Shown here in pieces: positions 34,035 through 43,934 of a stretch of 64,000 bases of DNA. The notes under the pieces were generated by a model. It ran no database searches. It saw only the letters and a list, made by a program, of their open reading frames with translations, and was not told where the DNA came from. Origin of the DNA: Pandoraea capi. Lineage in GTDB: Bacteria; Pseudomonadota; Gammaproteobacteria; Burkholderiales; Burkholderiaceae. The stretch spans positions 248,001-312,000 of the forward strand of contig NZ_CABPRV010000004.1 of NCBI RefSeq assembly GCF_902459735.1, read 5' to 3'. The position numbers and the translations under genes were made by a program. The number at the start of each line of letters is the position of its first letter. Positions within the stretch are counted from its first letter, which is position 1.

Positions 34035-36120
34035 GATGCGATGGGTAACGTCCTTGAAATGGCTGGCGATCACGATGGTCGCCATCGTGCTGGCATTCGC
34101 GGCGTTCATCACGTGGTTTGACTGGAACTACGCCCGGCCCTTCATTAACCGGGAGGTGAGCACCGCGACCGGGCGCCCCTTCGCAATCCGGGGCGACCTC
34201 TCGCTGCACTGGTTGGCGCCGAATGCACAGGCCCCGGGTCTGGGGCGCTGGCTGCCGAGGCCTCGCCTGATCGCGAATGATATCGTGTTAGGCAATGTCG
34301 CGTGGAGTCAGACGCCGAACATGATCTCCGTCGGCCGCCTCACGTTCTCGCTCGAATGGCTGCCGCTACTCGAGAAGCACGTGGTGCTGCCCGAAGTCGC
34401 GCTGTCCGCCCCGAAGGTCATCGTCGAACAACAGGCCGACGGTCAGAACAACTGGACCTTTGCGAAGGGCGACGGCAAGCCTTCGCCGTGGAAGCTCCGC
34501 ATCGGCCGCCTGATTCTCGAAGACGGCGTGATACGCGCCAACATCGTGCCGCAGCAGCTCGACCTGACGGCCAACATCGCCACCATCGACGGTCAGGCAC
34601 CGTACGGCATCGGCGTCTCTTTGAAGGGCACCTTCCGCAAGGTCGCTGTCACCGGCAAGGCGCGCGGCGGGGATGTGCTTTCACTCGAAGACACTGGCGA
34701 GCCCTATCCGCTCGACGCCAGCGTGCGCATCGGACGCACCTTGATCGCCGCGAAAGGCACGTTCACGAATCCGGCCACGCTCTCGGCACTCGACATGCAT
34801 CTGAAGCTGGCGGGGCCGACGATGGCCGATCTGTATCCGATCACCGGCGTGCTGCTGCCGGAAACGCCCGCCTACGAAACCAACGGCCATTTGCTGCACA
34901 CGGCCGGCGTGTGGCGCTACGAGCGCTTCCAGGGCAAGGTCGGACAGAGCGATCTGTCCGGCACGCTCGTGTTCCGTCAGCGCGAGCCGCGCAACATCCT
35001 GCAAGGCGCGGTGGTGTCCAATCAATTGCGGCTGGTCGATCTCGGTCCGGCGATCGGCGGACAGAACCCGTCCGGCGGCAGCGACCTGTCGGGCAAGCCG
35101 AAAGCGCCGCCGTCCGACAAGGTGCTGCCGGTCGATCCGTTCAAGACCGACCGCTGGCGCGCCATCGATGCCGACGTGCAATTCACCGGCCGCAAGATCA
35201 TCAAGGACAAGAGCCTGCCGATCGACAACCTCGTGACGCATCTCGTGCTGGACGATGGCGTACTGTCGCTGCGTCCGCTGGAGTTCGGCGTGGCGGGCGG
35301 TCGCATCACGTCCACACTCGTGCTCAACGGACAAGCCGAGCCGATGAAGGTGGACTCGCAGGTGTCGCTGCGGCATCTGAAGATGAAGCAGTTGTTGCCC
35401 GACGTCGACCTGATGAAGACGAGCGTGGGCGAAGTCAACGGCGACGCCGCGCTCACCGCGACCGGCAACTCCATTGCGGCGCTGGCCGGCTCGTCCAACG
35501 GCGAGATCAAGACGCTGATCGACCGTGGGTCGGTGAGCAAGTTGTTGCTGCAATACATGGGGCTCAACGTGGGCAACATCGTGCTGACCAAGCTCTTCGG
35601 CGACAAGCAGATCGAGATGCGTTGCGCGGCGGCCGACTTCGCCGTGCGCGACGGTGTCATGGACGCCCGTACGTTCGTGATCGACACCGACGATACGAGC
35701 ATTGGCGTCACCGGTCAGGTCGATCTCAAGCGCGAACACTTCAACCTGACGATCCGTCCGGAACCGAAGCACTTCGGCCTGCTGTCGCTGCGCTCGCCGC
35801 TGTATGTACGCGGCACGTTCAAGCATCCGGACGTCGGGGTGAACGTGCCGACGCTCGTCGCGCGCGCAGGCGGCGCGATCGCGCTGGGCGTGCTCGCGCC
35901 GTACACGGCGCTGATCCCGTTGCTCGAACTCGGCCCTGGCAAGGACAGCCCATGCGGCGAACTGCTCGCCAAGCTGCAACATCCGCCCAGCCGCAATCCG
36001 GCGAACGTCAAAGCCGTTCCCGGCGCCGACGGCGCCGCCAAGGCCAACAAGACAGACAACAGGACGCGCACGAACCAACCCGCCGCCGCCGGCATCGACG
36101 CCGGACGCGACAAGCCTTGA
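34033..36120 (+). CDS. AsmA family envelope protein
   Basis: Protein of 695 residues with a single N-terminal membrane span (LAITMVAIVLAFAAFITWF) and a long periplasmic part. The N-terminal AsmA element is seen in RPFINREVSTATGRPFAIRGDLSLHW, and the C-terminal AsmA_2 region around 450-620 includes GNIVLTKLFGDKQIEMRCAAADFAV. Proteins of this superfamily (AsmA, TamB, YhdP) form lipid-transporting bridges between membranes. The last 45 residues are Lys/Asn/Ala-rich and disordered. ATG 34033 was preferred because the span follows at once; ATG 34036 is equally possible. Confidence 0.87.
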   Translation: MMRWVTSLKWLAITMVAIVLAFAAFITWFDWNYARPFINREVSTATGRPFAIRGDLSLHWLAPNAQAPGLGRWLPRPRLIANDIVLGNVAWSQTPNMISVGRLTFSLEWLPLLEKHVVLPEVALSAPKVIVEQQADGQNNWTFAKGDGKPSPWKLRIGRLILEDGVIRANIVPQQLDLTANIATIDGQAPYGIGVSLKGTFRKVAVTGKARGGDVLSLEDTGEPYPLDASVRIGRTLIAAKGTFTNPATLSALDMHLKLAGPTMADLYPITGVLLPETPAYETNGHLLHTAGVWRYERFQGKVGQSDLSGTLVFRQREPRNILQGAVVSNQLRLVDLGPAIGGQNPSGGSDLSGKPKAPPSDKVLPVDPFKTDRWRAIDADVQFTGRKIIKDKSLPIDNLVTHLVLDDGVLSLRPLEFGVAGGRITSTLVLNGQAEPMKVDSQVSLRHLKMKQLLPDVDLMKTSVGEVNGDAALTATGNSIAALAGSSNGEIKTLIDRGSVSKLLLQYMGLNVGNIVLTKLFGDKQIEMRCAAADFAVRDGVMDARTFVIDTDDTSIGVTGQVDLKREHFNLTIRPEPKHFGLLSLRSPLYVRGTFKHPDVGVNVPTLVARAGGAIALGVLAPYTALIPLLELGPGKDSPCGELLAKLQHPPSRNPANVKAVPGADGAAKANKTDNRTRTNQPAAAGIDAGRDKP

Positions 36121-36472
36121 TCCGGTCCGCCCGCCGCCGCTAACGCGGACCCCGGATCGGTCGACGGTGCCGCGATCGAGCCAGCGCGTCAGCCATTGCA
36201 TGCGATATGCCATCCGACGCGCGAAGCAATGCCCATGCCAACGAGATGGATTTGCCGCCGTCGTCGCGAACGATTTTCGGGACATCTACGGCGACCCGGC
36301 GCAATTACTTCACTCATTAAATATCAAGCACATAGCGCGAGACGCCCATTCCACGGGGCATTCGGGGGGTTGATATTCACGCGACGCGGCAAATCGTCAC
36401 GTGCACACATTTGCCGACTCTTCGCTATACTGTGTCGCAACCCCCAACCGCCATAGACCGGCTACGATCGTC
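36121..36472. other. Intergenic region before pdxH
   Basis: No gene seen. The part around 36300-36345 is AT-rich compared with its surroundings and may hold the pdxH promoter, but I cannot place hexamers with confidence. Confidence 0.5.
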
Positions 36473-37120
<648 letters not shown>

Positions 37121-37235
37121 ACGTTGTTGTGTCGGCTACGCCGACGCGGTACGCCTGCCCGCCCGTTTGACGAGGAGACGTCACCGTGCCGACGGTACGG
37201 ATTGAAGTTTTTTTGGTGACACTTGGAGCACATCC

Positions 37236-38447
37236 ATGTTGTGGGAGAAAAAACTCGAAAACTGGGTAAGCGGCGTCAAGACATCTTCGAATCTGCCCAT
37301 CCGCCTCGCGCTTTGGAACGGACAGCAATACGATTTCGGTGCCTTCGACAATCCCAGCGTAACGTTGCGCATCAATGGCCCTGCGGCCATGACGCGTCTA
37401 CTGAGTCCCAGCCTCGACAATCTCGGCGAGGCCTATGTGAAGGGTGAAATCGACGTCGAGGGCAGGCTGACCGACGTCATCGACATGAGCTACGCGCTCG
37501 CCGGTAGCAGTCTCACGACTATCGGCCCGCTGGAGCGTGCCGTACGTCACTTCAATCACAGCAAGAAGTCCGACAAACGCTCGATCGAGTTTCACTACGA
37601 CGTGTCGAACGAGTTCTACCAGCTCTGGCTGGACAAGAACATGGTCTATTCGTGTGCCTACTTCGAAAATGGCGACGAAGACCTCGACACGGCGCAGGAG
37701 AAGAAGATCGATCACATCCTCACCAAGATCCAGCTTCAGCCGGGGCAGACACTGCTCGACATCGGCTGCGGATGGGGCGCGCTGGTGATTCGTGCCGCCC
37801 AGAAGTTCGGTGCGAAGTGTATCGGTGTGACGCTCTCGCAGAACCAGTTCGATCTGGCGACCGAACGCGTGAAGAAGCTCGGTCTGGAAGATCAGATCGA
37901 AATCCGCATTCAGGATTATCGCGACGTGGAAGGTCAGTTCGACCGCATCACGAGCGTGGGCATGTTCGAGCACGTCGGGCGCAAGAATCTCAAAGACTAC
38001 TTCGCGAAGATTTCGTCGTTGCTCAAAGACGACGGCGTCGCCATGAACCACGGCATCACGTCGACCGATCCGGATAGCGGCGAGACGGCAATGGGCGGCG
38101 GCGAATTCATCGACAAGTACGTCTTCCCGAACGGCGAGCTGCCGCACATCAGCCTGGCGCTCGAAACGATGCAGCGCGGCGGGCTGGAGGCGAGCGACGT
38201 GGAAAGCCTGCGGCGTCACTATGCGCGTACACTCACGCTCTGGTCGGAACGCTTCGAAGCTAACGCTCCGCGCCTGCGTGAGCTGGCCGGCGAAGAGCGC
38301 TTCCGGGTCTGGCGTGTGTATCTTGCCGGTTGCGCATATGCGTTCGAGCACGATCACGTGTCGATCTATCAAATCGTTTGCCGCAAGGCCGGGCAATCGG
38401 CCAGGAATCTGCCCTGGTCGCGCCGTTACATGTACGAAAACCGATGA
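37236..38447 (+). CDS. cfa: Cyclopropane-fatty-acyl-phospholipid synthase family methyltransferase
   Basis: Enzyme of 403 residues that uses S-adenosylmethionine to add a methylene bridge to unsaturated acyl chains of membrane lipids. The SAM site is LLDIGCGWGALVIRAAQKFGAKCIGVTLS, and family motifs include HYDVSNEFYQLWLDKNMVYSCAYF and the C-terminal GCAYAFEHDHVSIYQIVCRK. ATG 37236 follows TTGGAG. The stop overlaps the next gene as ATGA, so a DUF72 protein is co-translated. Confidence 0.9.
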   Translation: MLWEKKLENWVSGVKTSSNLPIRLALWNGQQYDFGAFDNPSVTLRINGPAAMTRLLSPSLDNLGEAYVKGEIDVEGRLTDVIDMSYALAGSSLTTIGPLERAVRHFNHSKKSDKRSIEFHYDVSNEFYQLWLDKNMVYSCAYFENGDEDLDTAQEKKIDHILTKIQLQPGQTLLDIGCGWGALVIRAAQKFGAKCIGVTLSQNQFDLATERVKKLGLEDQIEIRIQDYRDVEGQFDRITSVGMFEHVGRKNLKDYFAKISSLLKDDGVAMNHGITSTDPDSGETAMGGGEFIDKYVFPNGELPHISLALETMQRGGLEASDVESLRRHYARTLTLWSERFEANAPRLRELAGEERFRVWRVYLAGCAYAFEHDHVSIYQIVCRKAGQSARNLPWSRRYMYENR

Positions 38448-39616
38448 GCCAGTTCGATCTGTTCGGCGCGCCGCCTGAGGATCTTTCGCCAGGCAAGCGC
38501 GCCGGGCAGGTCGACGACCATCGTGCGGCATCGCCCGATGCCGCCGACAGCACCGAATCCCCTCGCCGCCGTGGCGGCGTCGGTGCTGCCGACAGTCCTC
38601 CCGCCATGCACACACTGGGCAAGCACTTGCCCGGCAACATCCGCCTCGGCACCTCGTCATGGTCGTTCCCCGGCTGGAAAGGCATTGTCTGGGACGACGA
38701 TTACAGCGATACCAAACTCTCACGTCAGGGACTCCCGGCATACGCGCGTCACCCTGTGCTGCGTTGCGTCGGCATCGACCGGTCGTTCTACAAACCGATG
38801 TCGATCATGGAGTATCAGAAGTACGCCGAGCAGGTGCCGAAGGACTTCCGCTTTCTCGTCAAGGCGCCGAGCGTTGTCACGGATGCCGTCGTACGGGGCG
38901 ACAAGGGCGAAGGCCTGAGTGCCAATCCCTGCTTTCTCGACGCGCGCATCGCCAACGAACAATTCGTGGCGCCCTGCCTTACCGGACTCGGCCCCAAGGC
39001 TGGCGTGCTGGTGTTTCAGGTGTCGCCGTTGCCGGTCGAACTCCTGCGCGACGTGCCCGCACTGATTCAACGCATCGAAGCGTTCTTCGCCGCCCTGCCA
39101 CCGCTGCCCGAAGGTGAGATAGCGCCTGACGGCACGCCGTCACCGGGGCCGTGTTACGCACTCGAGATTCGCGACGGCGCATTGCTGACCCCACGCCTCA
39201 TGCGCGCGCTGGGACAGCTAGGCGTGCGCTACTGCATTGGCCTGCACGCGCGCATGCCGCATGTTGAGCGTCAGGCCGCCGCCCTCGCCCTGCTCGATGA
39301 GATGAACGCCGGCCCGCTGGTGGTCCGGTGGAATCTGAACAGCGCACACAAGTACGAACAGGCGAAAGCGAAGTACGCGCCATTCGACAAGATCGTCGAT
39401 CCCGATCCGACAACGCGCGACGTGCTTGCCGCACTCGCCACACACTATGCGCTCGCGGGGCAGCCCGTCTATGTGATCGTCAACAACAAGGCGGAAGGTT
39501 CGTCTCCGCTGTCATGTCAGGCGCTGGCCGAGCGGATCTTCGAGATGTCGCAGGCGGCGCCCCCGTCCGAGACCTCCGAGACCTCCGAGACCTCCGAGAG
39601 CACGCCGGACGCCTGA
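38444..39616 (+). CDS. DUF72 (YecE-like) family protein
   Basis: Protein of 390 residues with the DUF72 TIM-barrel-like fold: IRLGTSSWSFPGWKGIVWDDDYS, then LRCVGIDRSFYKPMS and QVPKDFRFLVKAPSVVTDAV, ending VYVIVNNKAEGSSPLSCQALAERI. Molecular function is not established for the family. A linker of about 50 residues precedes the domain, and the C-terminus ends in a Ser-Glu-Thr repeat coded by a nine-base tandem repeat. The four-base overlap with cfa fixes the start and links the two genes. Confidence 0.85.
   Translation: MSQFDLFGAPPEDLSPGKRAGQVDDHRAASPDAADSTESPRRRGGVGAADSPPAMHTLGKHLPGNIRLGTSSWSFPGWKGIVWDDDYSDTKLSRQGLPAYARHPVLRCVGIDRSFYKPMSIMEYQKYAEQVPKDFRFLVKAPSVVTDAVVRGDKGEGLSANPCFLDARIANEQFVAPCLTGLGPKAGVLVFQVSPLPVELLRDVPALIQRIEAFFAALPPLPEGEIAPDGTPSPGPCYALEIRDGALLTPRLMRALGQLGVRYCIGLHARMPHVERQAAALALLDEMNAGPLVVRWNLNSAHKYEQAKAKYAPFDKIVDPDPTTRDVLAALATHYALAGQPVYVIVNNKAEGSSPLSCQALAERIFEMSQAAPPSETSETSETSESTPDA
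39566..39599. repeat. Nine-base tandem repeat at the 3' end of the DUF72 gene
   Basis: Three copies of TCCGAGACC and a partial fourth encode repeated Ser-Glu-Thr in the last residues of the DUF72 protein. The unit keeps the frame. Confidence 0.85.
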
Positions 39617-39656
39617 CGTCGCCCTCAGCGCGAAAGCGATTCCCTCAGAAACGACA

Positions 39657-39693
39657 ATGGCCTGAGCCGGCAGTCATGCCGAACTCAGGCCAT
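39657..39693. terminator. Hairpin between convergent DUF72 and fabV genes
   Basis: Stem ATGGCCTGAG / CTCAGGCCAT with an extended inner loop. There is no strong T run, so it is only a probable terminator, in the gap between convergent genes. Confidence 0.5.
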
Positions 39694-39733
39694 CGCTCAC
39701 TATCGATCGCTAACGGGTAGAACGACGTAGCAC

Positions 39734-40927
39734 TTACGCGACGAGGTGCGTAATCGCGACGTCCGGGTACACATCAGCCTCGTAATCGACGCCTTCGATC
39801 TCGAAACCGAACAGACGCAGGAATTCGTGCTTGTAGCCCGCGAAGTCCGTCAGTTCGTACAGGTTCTCATTCGTCACCTTGTCCCACAGCGCCGACACTT
39901 CGCCCTGCACGTCCGCTGCGAGCTCCTTCTGGTCGGTGCGCACGCGGCCTTCTTCGTCGAGTAACGGCGATGCGCTGTACAGGCTGTCCTTGTACAGGCC
40001 ATAGATCTGCTCGATGCAACCTTCGTGGGTGCCCTTGGCCTTCATGACCTTGAACAGCAGCGAGAGGTAGAGCGGCATCATCGGAATGGCCGAGCTGGCC
40101 TGCGTGACCAATGCCTTGAGCACGGCAACGCGCGCGTCGCCGCCAGTCGCACCCAGCTTGGCGCGAATGCCCAGCACCTTCTCGTCCAGATCCTTCTTGG
40201 CCGCGCCAATGGAACCGTTCCAATAGATGTCGTGCGTGATCTTCTCGCCGAGATACGTGAACGCGGTCGTCTTGGCGCCCGGGGCGAGCACGCCGGCTTC
40301 AGCCAGCGCATCGATCCACATCTGCCAGTCTTCACCGCCCATGACGGCCACCGTGTTCTCGATTTCTTCCTGCGTGGCAGGCTCGAACACCGATTCCTTC
40401 ACGACTTCCTTGTCCGTGTCGATGCCGCGCAGCGTCACCGACTTGCCAACCGGCTTGAGCACCGAGTTGAACACCTGACCGGTTTCCGGATGCGTGCGGC
40501 GCGGCGCGGCCAGGCTGTACACGACCAGATCGACCTGACCGAGATCGTTCTTGATCGTCTCGATGGTCTTGGCCTTGATTTCGCGGGAGAAGGCGTCGCC
40601 GTTGATGCTCTTCGCGTACAGGCCCTTTTCCGTGGCGAACTTGTCGAAGGCGGCCGTGTTGTACCAGCCCGGCGTGGCCGGTTTGGTATCGGTACCCGGA
40701 CGCTCGAAGAACACCCCGAGCGTGGCGGCGTCGCTGCCGAAGGCGGACGTAATACGTGCAGCGAGGCCGTAGCCGGTCGATGCACCGATCACGAGCACCT
40801 TCTTCGGGCCGTTCGCGATGGGGCCTTGCGCCTTCACGTATTCGATCTGTTGCTTGACGTTGGCTTCGCAGCCGACGGGATGGGTGGTGACGCAGATGAA
40901 GCCGCGCACGCGTGGCTTGATGATCAT
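39734..40927 (-). CDS. fabV: Trans-2-enoyl-ACP/CoA reductase (NADH), FabV type
   Basis: Reductase of 397 residues for the last step of each fatty-acid elongation round. It is characteristic of Burkholderia, Pseudomonas and Vibrio and is linked to triclosan tolerance in those groups. The start [28 protein letters not shown] and the cofactor loop [23 protein letters not shown] are diagnostic, as is [19 protein letters not shown]. Length matches the family (about 400). ATG 40927 is the conserved start; an in-frame extension upstream is not. Confidence 0.93.
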   Translation of the reverse strand: MIIKPRVRGFICVTTHPVGCEANVKQQIEYVKAQGPIANGPKKVLVIGASTGYGLAARITSAFGSDAATLGVFFERPGTDTKPATPGWYNTAAFDKFATEKGLYAKSINGDAFSREIKAKTIETIKNDLGQVDLVVYSLAAPRRTHPETGQVFNSVLKPVGKSVTLRGIDTDKEVVKESVFEPATQEEIENTVAVMGGEDWQMWIDALAEAGVLAPGAKTTAFTYLGEKITHDIYWNGSIGAAKKDLDEKVLGIRAKLGATGGDARVAVLKALVTQASSAIPMMPLYLSLLFKVMKAKGTHEGCIEQIYGLYKDSLYSASPLLDEEGRVRTDQKELAADVQGEVSALWDKVTNENLYELTDFAGYKHEFLRLFGFEIEGVDYEADVYPDVAITHLVA

Positions 40928-41094
40928 GGAAACCTCGTTCACAAAATTCGGTGATGCCGGCTCACCCGGCAAACACCGCGCATTGTAAACGAGGTCGGGC
41001 CCAGCCCGGCATTTCACGGCCGTTTTGCCCTGCTAGCGGCCGATTTTGCGCCATCCGGCAATGCCGCGTCGGACAGCGCCGAGCGGCAATCGGA

Positions 41095-42669
41095 TTATTC
41101 CGGCGCGACTACGACAGTACGGTCGACGCGCTTGGGAAATTGAATCTGCCGGATGCGACGTACGAGCAATGCTGCAACGATAGCGGCGAGCCCGGTCAGC
41201 AGCACCCCGGCATGGACGGCGCTCACGAGCGTCTGACGAGCCGTCTCGACCAGCGGCGCGCCATCGATACCCATTGCGCGCAAATCCGTGAGCAGGTCCG
41301 TTCGCAGTGCCGGGTCGATCAGAATGCGCGGATCGAGCGCCCGGGCCACCGCATGCGCGGCGAGCGTGCCGTCATAGGCCGACACCGCACCGGCGACACC
41401 TCGGGCGTACCAGTGATTGACCAGCGTGCCCACGATGGTCGTGCCCAGCATGCCGCCGACCATGCGCGTCGATTGCAGCAATGCGGTGGTGATGCCGAAG
41501 CGCTCGCGTCCGGCGATTTCCTGCCCGAACACGTTCATGTTGTTCAGGATGAAACCGATGCCGATACCGGCGCAGGCCATCGCCATCGCGAGCAGCCCGT
41601 GCGGCGTGTCGCTATGCGACAGACCGACGCCAGCCGAGGCGACCGCCAGCAGACAGAATCCGATCACCAGCATGTTCGTGGGACGCGCCAGACGCACGAC
41701 AACCGGTGTGTTGATGAAGCTGCCCAGCGCGATACATGCGGCAATCGGCGTGGCAATCAGTCCGGCCGCCTGCGGGCTCAGACCAAAACCGCCTTGCAGC
41801 AACAACGGCGCGAAGAAGATCAGGGAGTACATCACGAAGCCGATCAGGACCGACAGCGTGAACAGCACCACGAGTTGCGGGTGACGGAACATGTCCAGCG
41901 GCACGATCGGATGCGTAGCGCTGCGCTCGGTACGCAGCAATGCCCAGAAACCGACGGCGACCGCCACGATCAGCGCGAGATTGCCGAGCGACGCACCGTG
42001 CGACGGCACGTTCTCGATGAAGACCTGAAAACCGCCGAGCACGACGGCGATCCACAACGCGCCGCGCCAGTCGACGCGAACGTCGCCCTTGTGCGCGGGC
42101 GGGAATTTCGGCAAATAGCGCCACACGAAGTAGAGCGCCGCCAGACCGACAGGCAGATTGACGAAGAACGTCGAACGCCAGCCGAAGTGTTCCGAGAGCA
42201 GACCGCCCAGCGACGGGCCGGCGGCGGTGCCGATACCGTACGCCGTCGTGATCACGACCTGCCAGCGCACGCGCGAGCGGGCGTCCGGAAAGAGGTCGGG
42301 CACCGACGCGAAGGCCGTGCCGACCATCATGCCCCCACCGATGCCTTGCAAACCTCGCGCGAAGACGAGGAACGGCATGTTGGGTGCCAGACCGCACAGC
42401 AGCGAGGCGAAAGTAAATGTCAGGACCGACGCGATCACGAAACGGCGACGGCCGAAGTAATCGCCAAGACGTCCGAACACCGGCACGGTCACGACGGATG
42501 CCAGCAAATATATGCTCGCGATCCAGGCGTAATACTCGAAACCTTTGAGTTCGGCGACGATGGAAGGCAGGGCGGTACTGACGACGGTCTGGTCGAGGGC
42601 GACCAGCATATTGACGAGCGCGATGCCGATCATGGCCATCAACGCATCGCGGAAAGGCAGGGGGCGCAC
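41095..42669 (-). CDS. DHA2 (EmrB/QacA) family MFS exporter
   Basis: Transporter of 524 residues with about 14 spans. The first span LVNMLVALDQTVVSTALPSIVAEL and the motif TAYGIGTAAGPSLGGLLSEHFGWRSTFFVNLP are typical of DHA2 drug or metabolite exporters. There is no adaptor or outer-membrane partner beside it. A perfect 12-base palindrome lies 63 bases upstream, similar to one in the divergent promoter at 55346. This suggests control by the MarR protein encoded there. The substrate is unknown. Confidence 0.85.
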   Translation of the reverse strand: MRPLPFRDALMAMIGIALVNMLVALDQTVVSTALPSIVAELKGFEYYAWIASIYLLASVVTVPVFGRLGDYFGRRRFVIASVLTFTFASLLCGLAPNMPFLVFARGLQGIGGGMMVGTAFASVPDLFPDARSRVRWQVVITTAYGIGTAAGPSLGGLLSEHFGWRSTFFVNLPVGLAALYFVWRYLPKFPPAHKGDVRVDWRGALWIAVVLGGFQVFIENVPSHGASLGNLALIVAVAVGFWALLRTERSATHPIVPLDMFRHPQLVVLFTLSVLIGFVMYSLIFFAPLLLQGGFGLSPQAAGLIATPIAACIALGSFINTPVVVRLARPTNMLVIGFCLLAVASAGVGLSHSDTPHGLLAMAMACAGIGIGFILNNMNVFGQEIAGRERFGITTALLQSTRMVGGMLGTTIVGTLVNHWYARGVAGAVSAYDGTLAAHAVARALDPRILIDPALRTDLLTDLRAMGIDGAPLVETARQTLVSAVHAGVLLTGLAAIVAALLVRRIRQIQFPKRVDRTVVVAPE

Positions 42670-42731
42670 GGCGGACTACCTGAAGACTTCATGAAGGAGA
42701 GCGGTCATTTTATGCGAAAAATAATGAATAT

Positions 42732-42743
42732 ATGAACGTTCAT
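42732..42743. promoter_or_regulatory. Palindrome ATGAACGTTCAT, candidate operator of the exporter
   Basis: A perfect 12-base palindrome in AT-rich DNA (42710-42735 is nearly all A and T) upstream of the minus-strand exporter. Its outer five bases on each side match those of the palindrome at 55346-55359. Confidence 0.5.
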
Positions 42744-43112
42744 GCGTGGCGCGCATTTCCGGACCAAAGCCCCCGAAACCCCTTGCCAGGGGCCAATCCG
42801 CAACCTTTGATCGAGCAACGAATTTACCAGCCACAAACACTCAATGCCATCGATCAAATAATTCAACCATCGATTTCCTGGCCCACCTTCCCCCTCTCAA
42901 TCCCCAAACCAAGGCGTTGTCCGATACCGCTTTCGGACGCACCTCAACCCGATTCTCGGCCTGCCCGTGCATCATCTTTCCATCGCCATCGGTGTGGATC
43001 GATGCAAATTCGGCAATTCCCGGTGCATTCGCGAAAACCGCTCTCGAACAACGGCCGCACCATCGCTCGACGCTTCGGACAGCGTCGTCGTCAATTCTCT
43101 GGAGGCACGTCA
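42744..43112. other. Intergenic region before an unknown three-gene run
   Basis: I see no gene I can support. One frame is open from 42732 into the gene at 43113, but it lacks a ribosome site at its start. GC content in 42780-42880 is visibly lower than in the surroundings. The promoter for the three genes downstream presumably lies here. Confidence 0.5.
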
Positions 43113-43475
43113 ATGAAACATCGCCCTGCGCGCGAGGAATACCGTCGCTGGCTGAACGCACAGAGCGCAACTGACGGAAAGATCACGGACGCGATGAGAA
43201 CGGGTATCGAAACGGCCACTGCCGCGCGTCCCGAACTTCCAGCAACGCTGCCCTTCGCCGGGTATGTCGTCTGGTTCCACACGAGTCTGACGTTTCTCGA
43301 CATCCGTTTCGATCACCACCGGTTCGCCATCGTCACCCAGCAGGTGGAAAACCCCTCGGAAGCGTTCTATTTCGACCATCTCGACGCCGCCTATGGACAC
43401 GCAGCGGACGTAGGCGAGCCGTGTCTGATCCTGTTTGCCGAGACGGCAGGGGCGCCGGTCAGCGTCGTCGGTTGA
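43113..43475 (+). CDS. Unknown protein, 120 residues (first of three)
   Basis: I do not recognise this protein. It starts at an ATG preceded by CTGGAGG, begins MKHRPAREEYRRWLNAQ, and has a C-terminal half rich in aromatic and hydrophobic residues (VVWFHTSLTFLDIRFDHHRFAIV). No signal peptide or membrane span. It is followed on the same strand by two more unknown genes, each with a good ribosome site, so it is probably real and co-transcribed with them. Confidence 0.55.
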   Translation: MKHRPAREEYRRWLNAQSATDGKITDAMRTGIETATAARPELPATLPFAGYVVWFHTSLTFLDIRFDHHRFAIVTQQVENPSEAFYFDHLDAAYGHAADVGEPCLILFAETAGAPVSVVG

Positions 43476-43554
43476 GCTGCCGATCCCCGACATAGCCTCG
43501 ATGCCCCCCTTATCGCTTCATCGCCATTCCACTCTTTTCAAGGGAGCATGAACT

Positions 43555-43917
43555 ATGCCGTTCCTCGCTTTGGCAATTCCGCAAACACGGGCGAACACCC
43601 CGTCGGTACCTATCGAGGCCGATGGCCAGCGACATGAGGTCGTCATCGATATGCAGGAAATCAGGAACCAACTGCCCGGGAGACCTCAGTTCGACCCCGT
43701 CGCCTCCATGCCGGTGTCGCCCTTCGCGTCGTTCCGTCCGACTTTCGAATGCCGGCCGATTCCTGTCGGCGAATACTTCGAGCGCGCACTCGCGGAACTC
43801 GCACGCTGTCGTCATCGCGACACATCGGGTCGCGCTACACGCCACAGCGCGTCACGTCAGCAGGCGCTATCGCCGCTCGACGCCAGGCAGAATGGCCTGA
43901 CGTGCTCGATTCTTTGA
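43555..43917 (+). CDS. Unknown protein, 120 residues (second of three)
   Basis: Not recognised. The ATG is preceded by AAGGGAGC. Sequence is Pro- and Arg-rich, with VVIDMQEIRNQLPG and CRPIPVGEYFERALAELARCRHRD as the only stretches with clear secondary structure. It has the same length as the preceding product but no convincing similarity to it. No signal peptide or span. It lies 79 bases after the first gene of the set. Confidence 0.5.
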   Translation: MPFLALAIPQTRANTPSVPIEADGQRHEVVIDMQEIRNQLPGRPQFDPVASMPVSPFASFRPTFECRPIPVGEYFERALAELARCRHRDTSGRATRHSASRQQALSPLDARQNGLTCSIL

Positions 43918-43934
43918 CCTGAAGGAGCGCACCC

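Noticed and set aside
34302-36143. Plus-strand open frame of 613 codons in another frame of the AsmA-family gene
   Set aside because: Arg-rich shadow; the AsmA frame has the membrane span and family motifs.
40951-42735. Plus-strand open frame of 594 codons
   Set aside because: Antisense to the DHA2 exporter, composed mainly of Arg, His, Gln and Asp with no domain pattern; a typical GC-rich shadow.
42732-43112. N-terminal extension of the first unknown gene back to 42732
   Set aside because: There is no ribosome site at 42732, the codon lies inside a palindrome, and CTGGAGG precedes the internal ATG at 43113.
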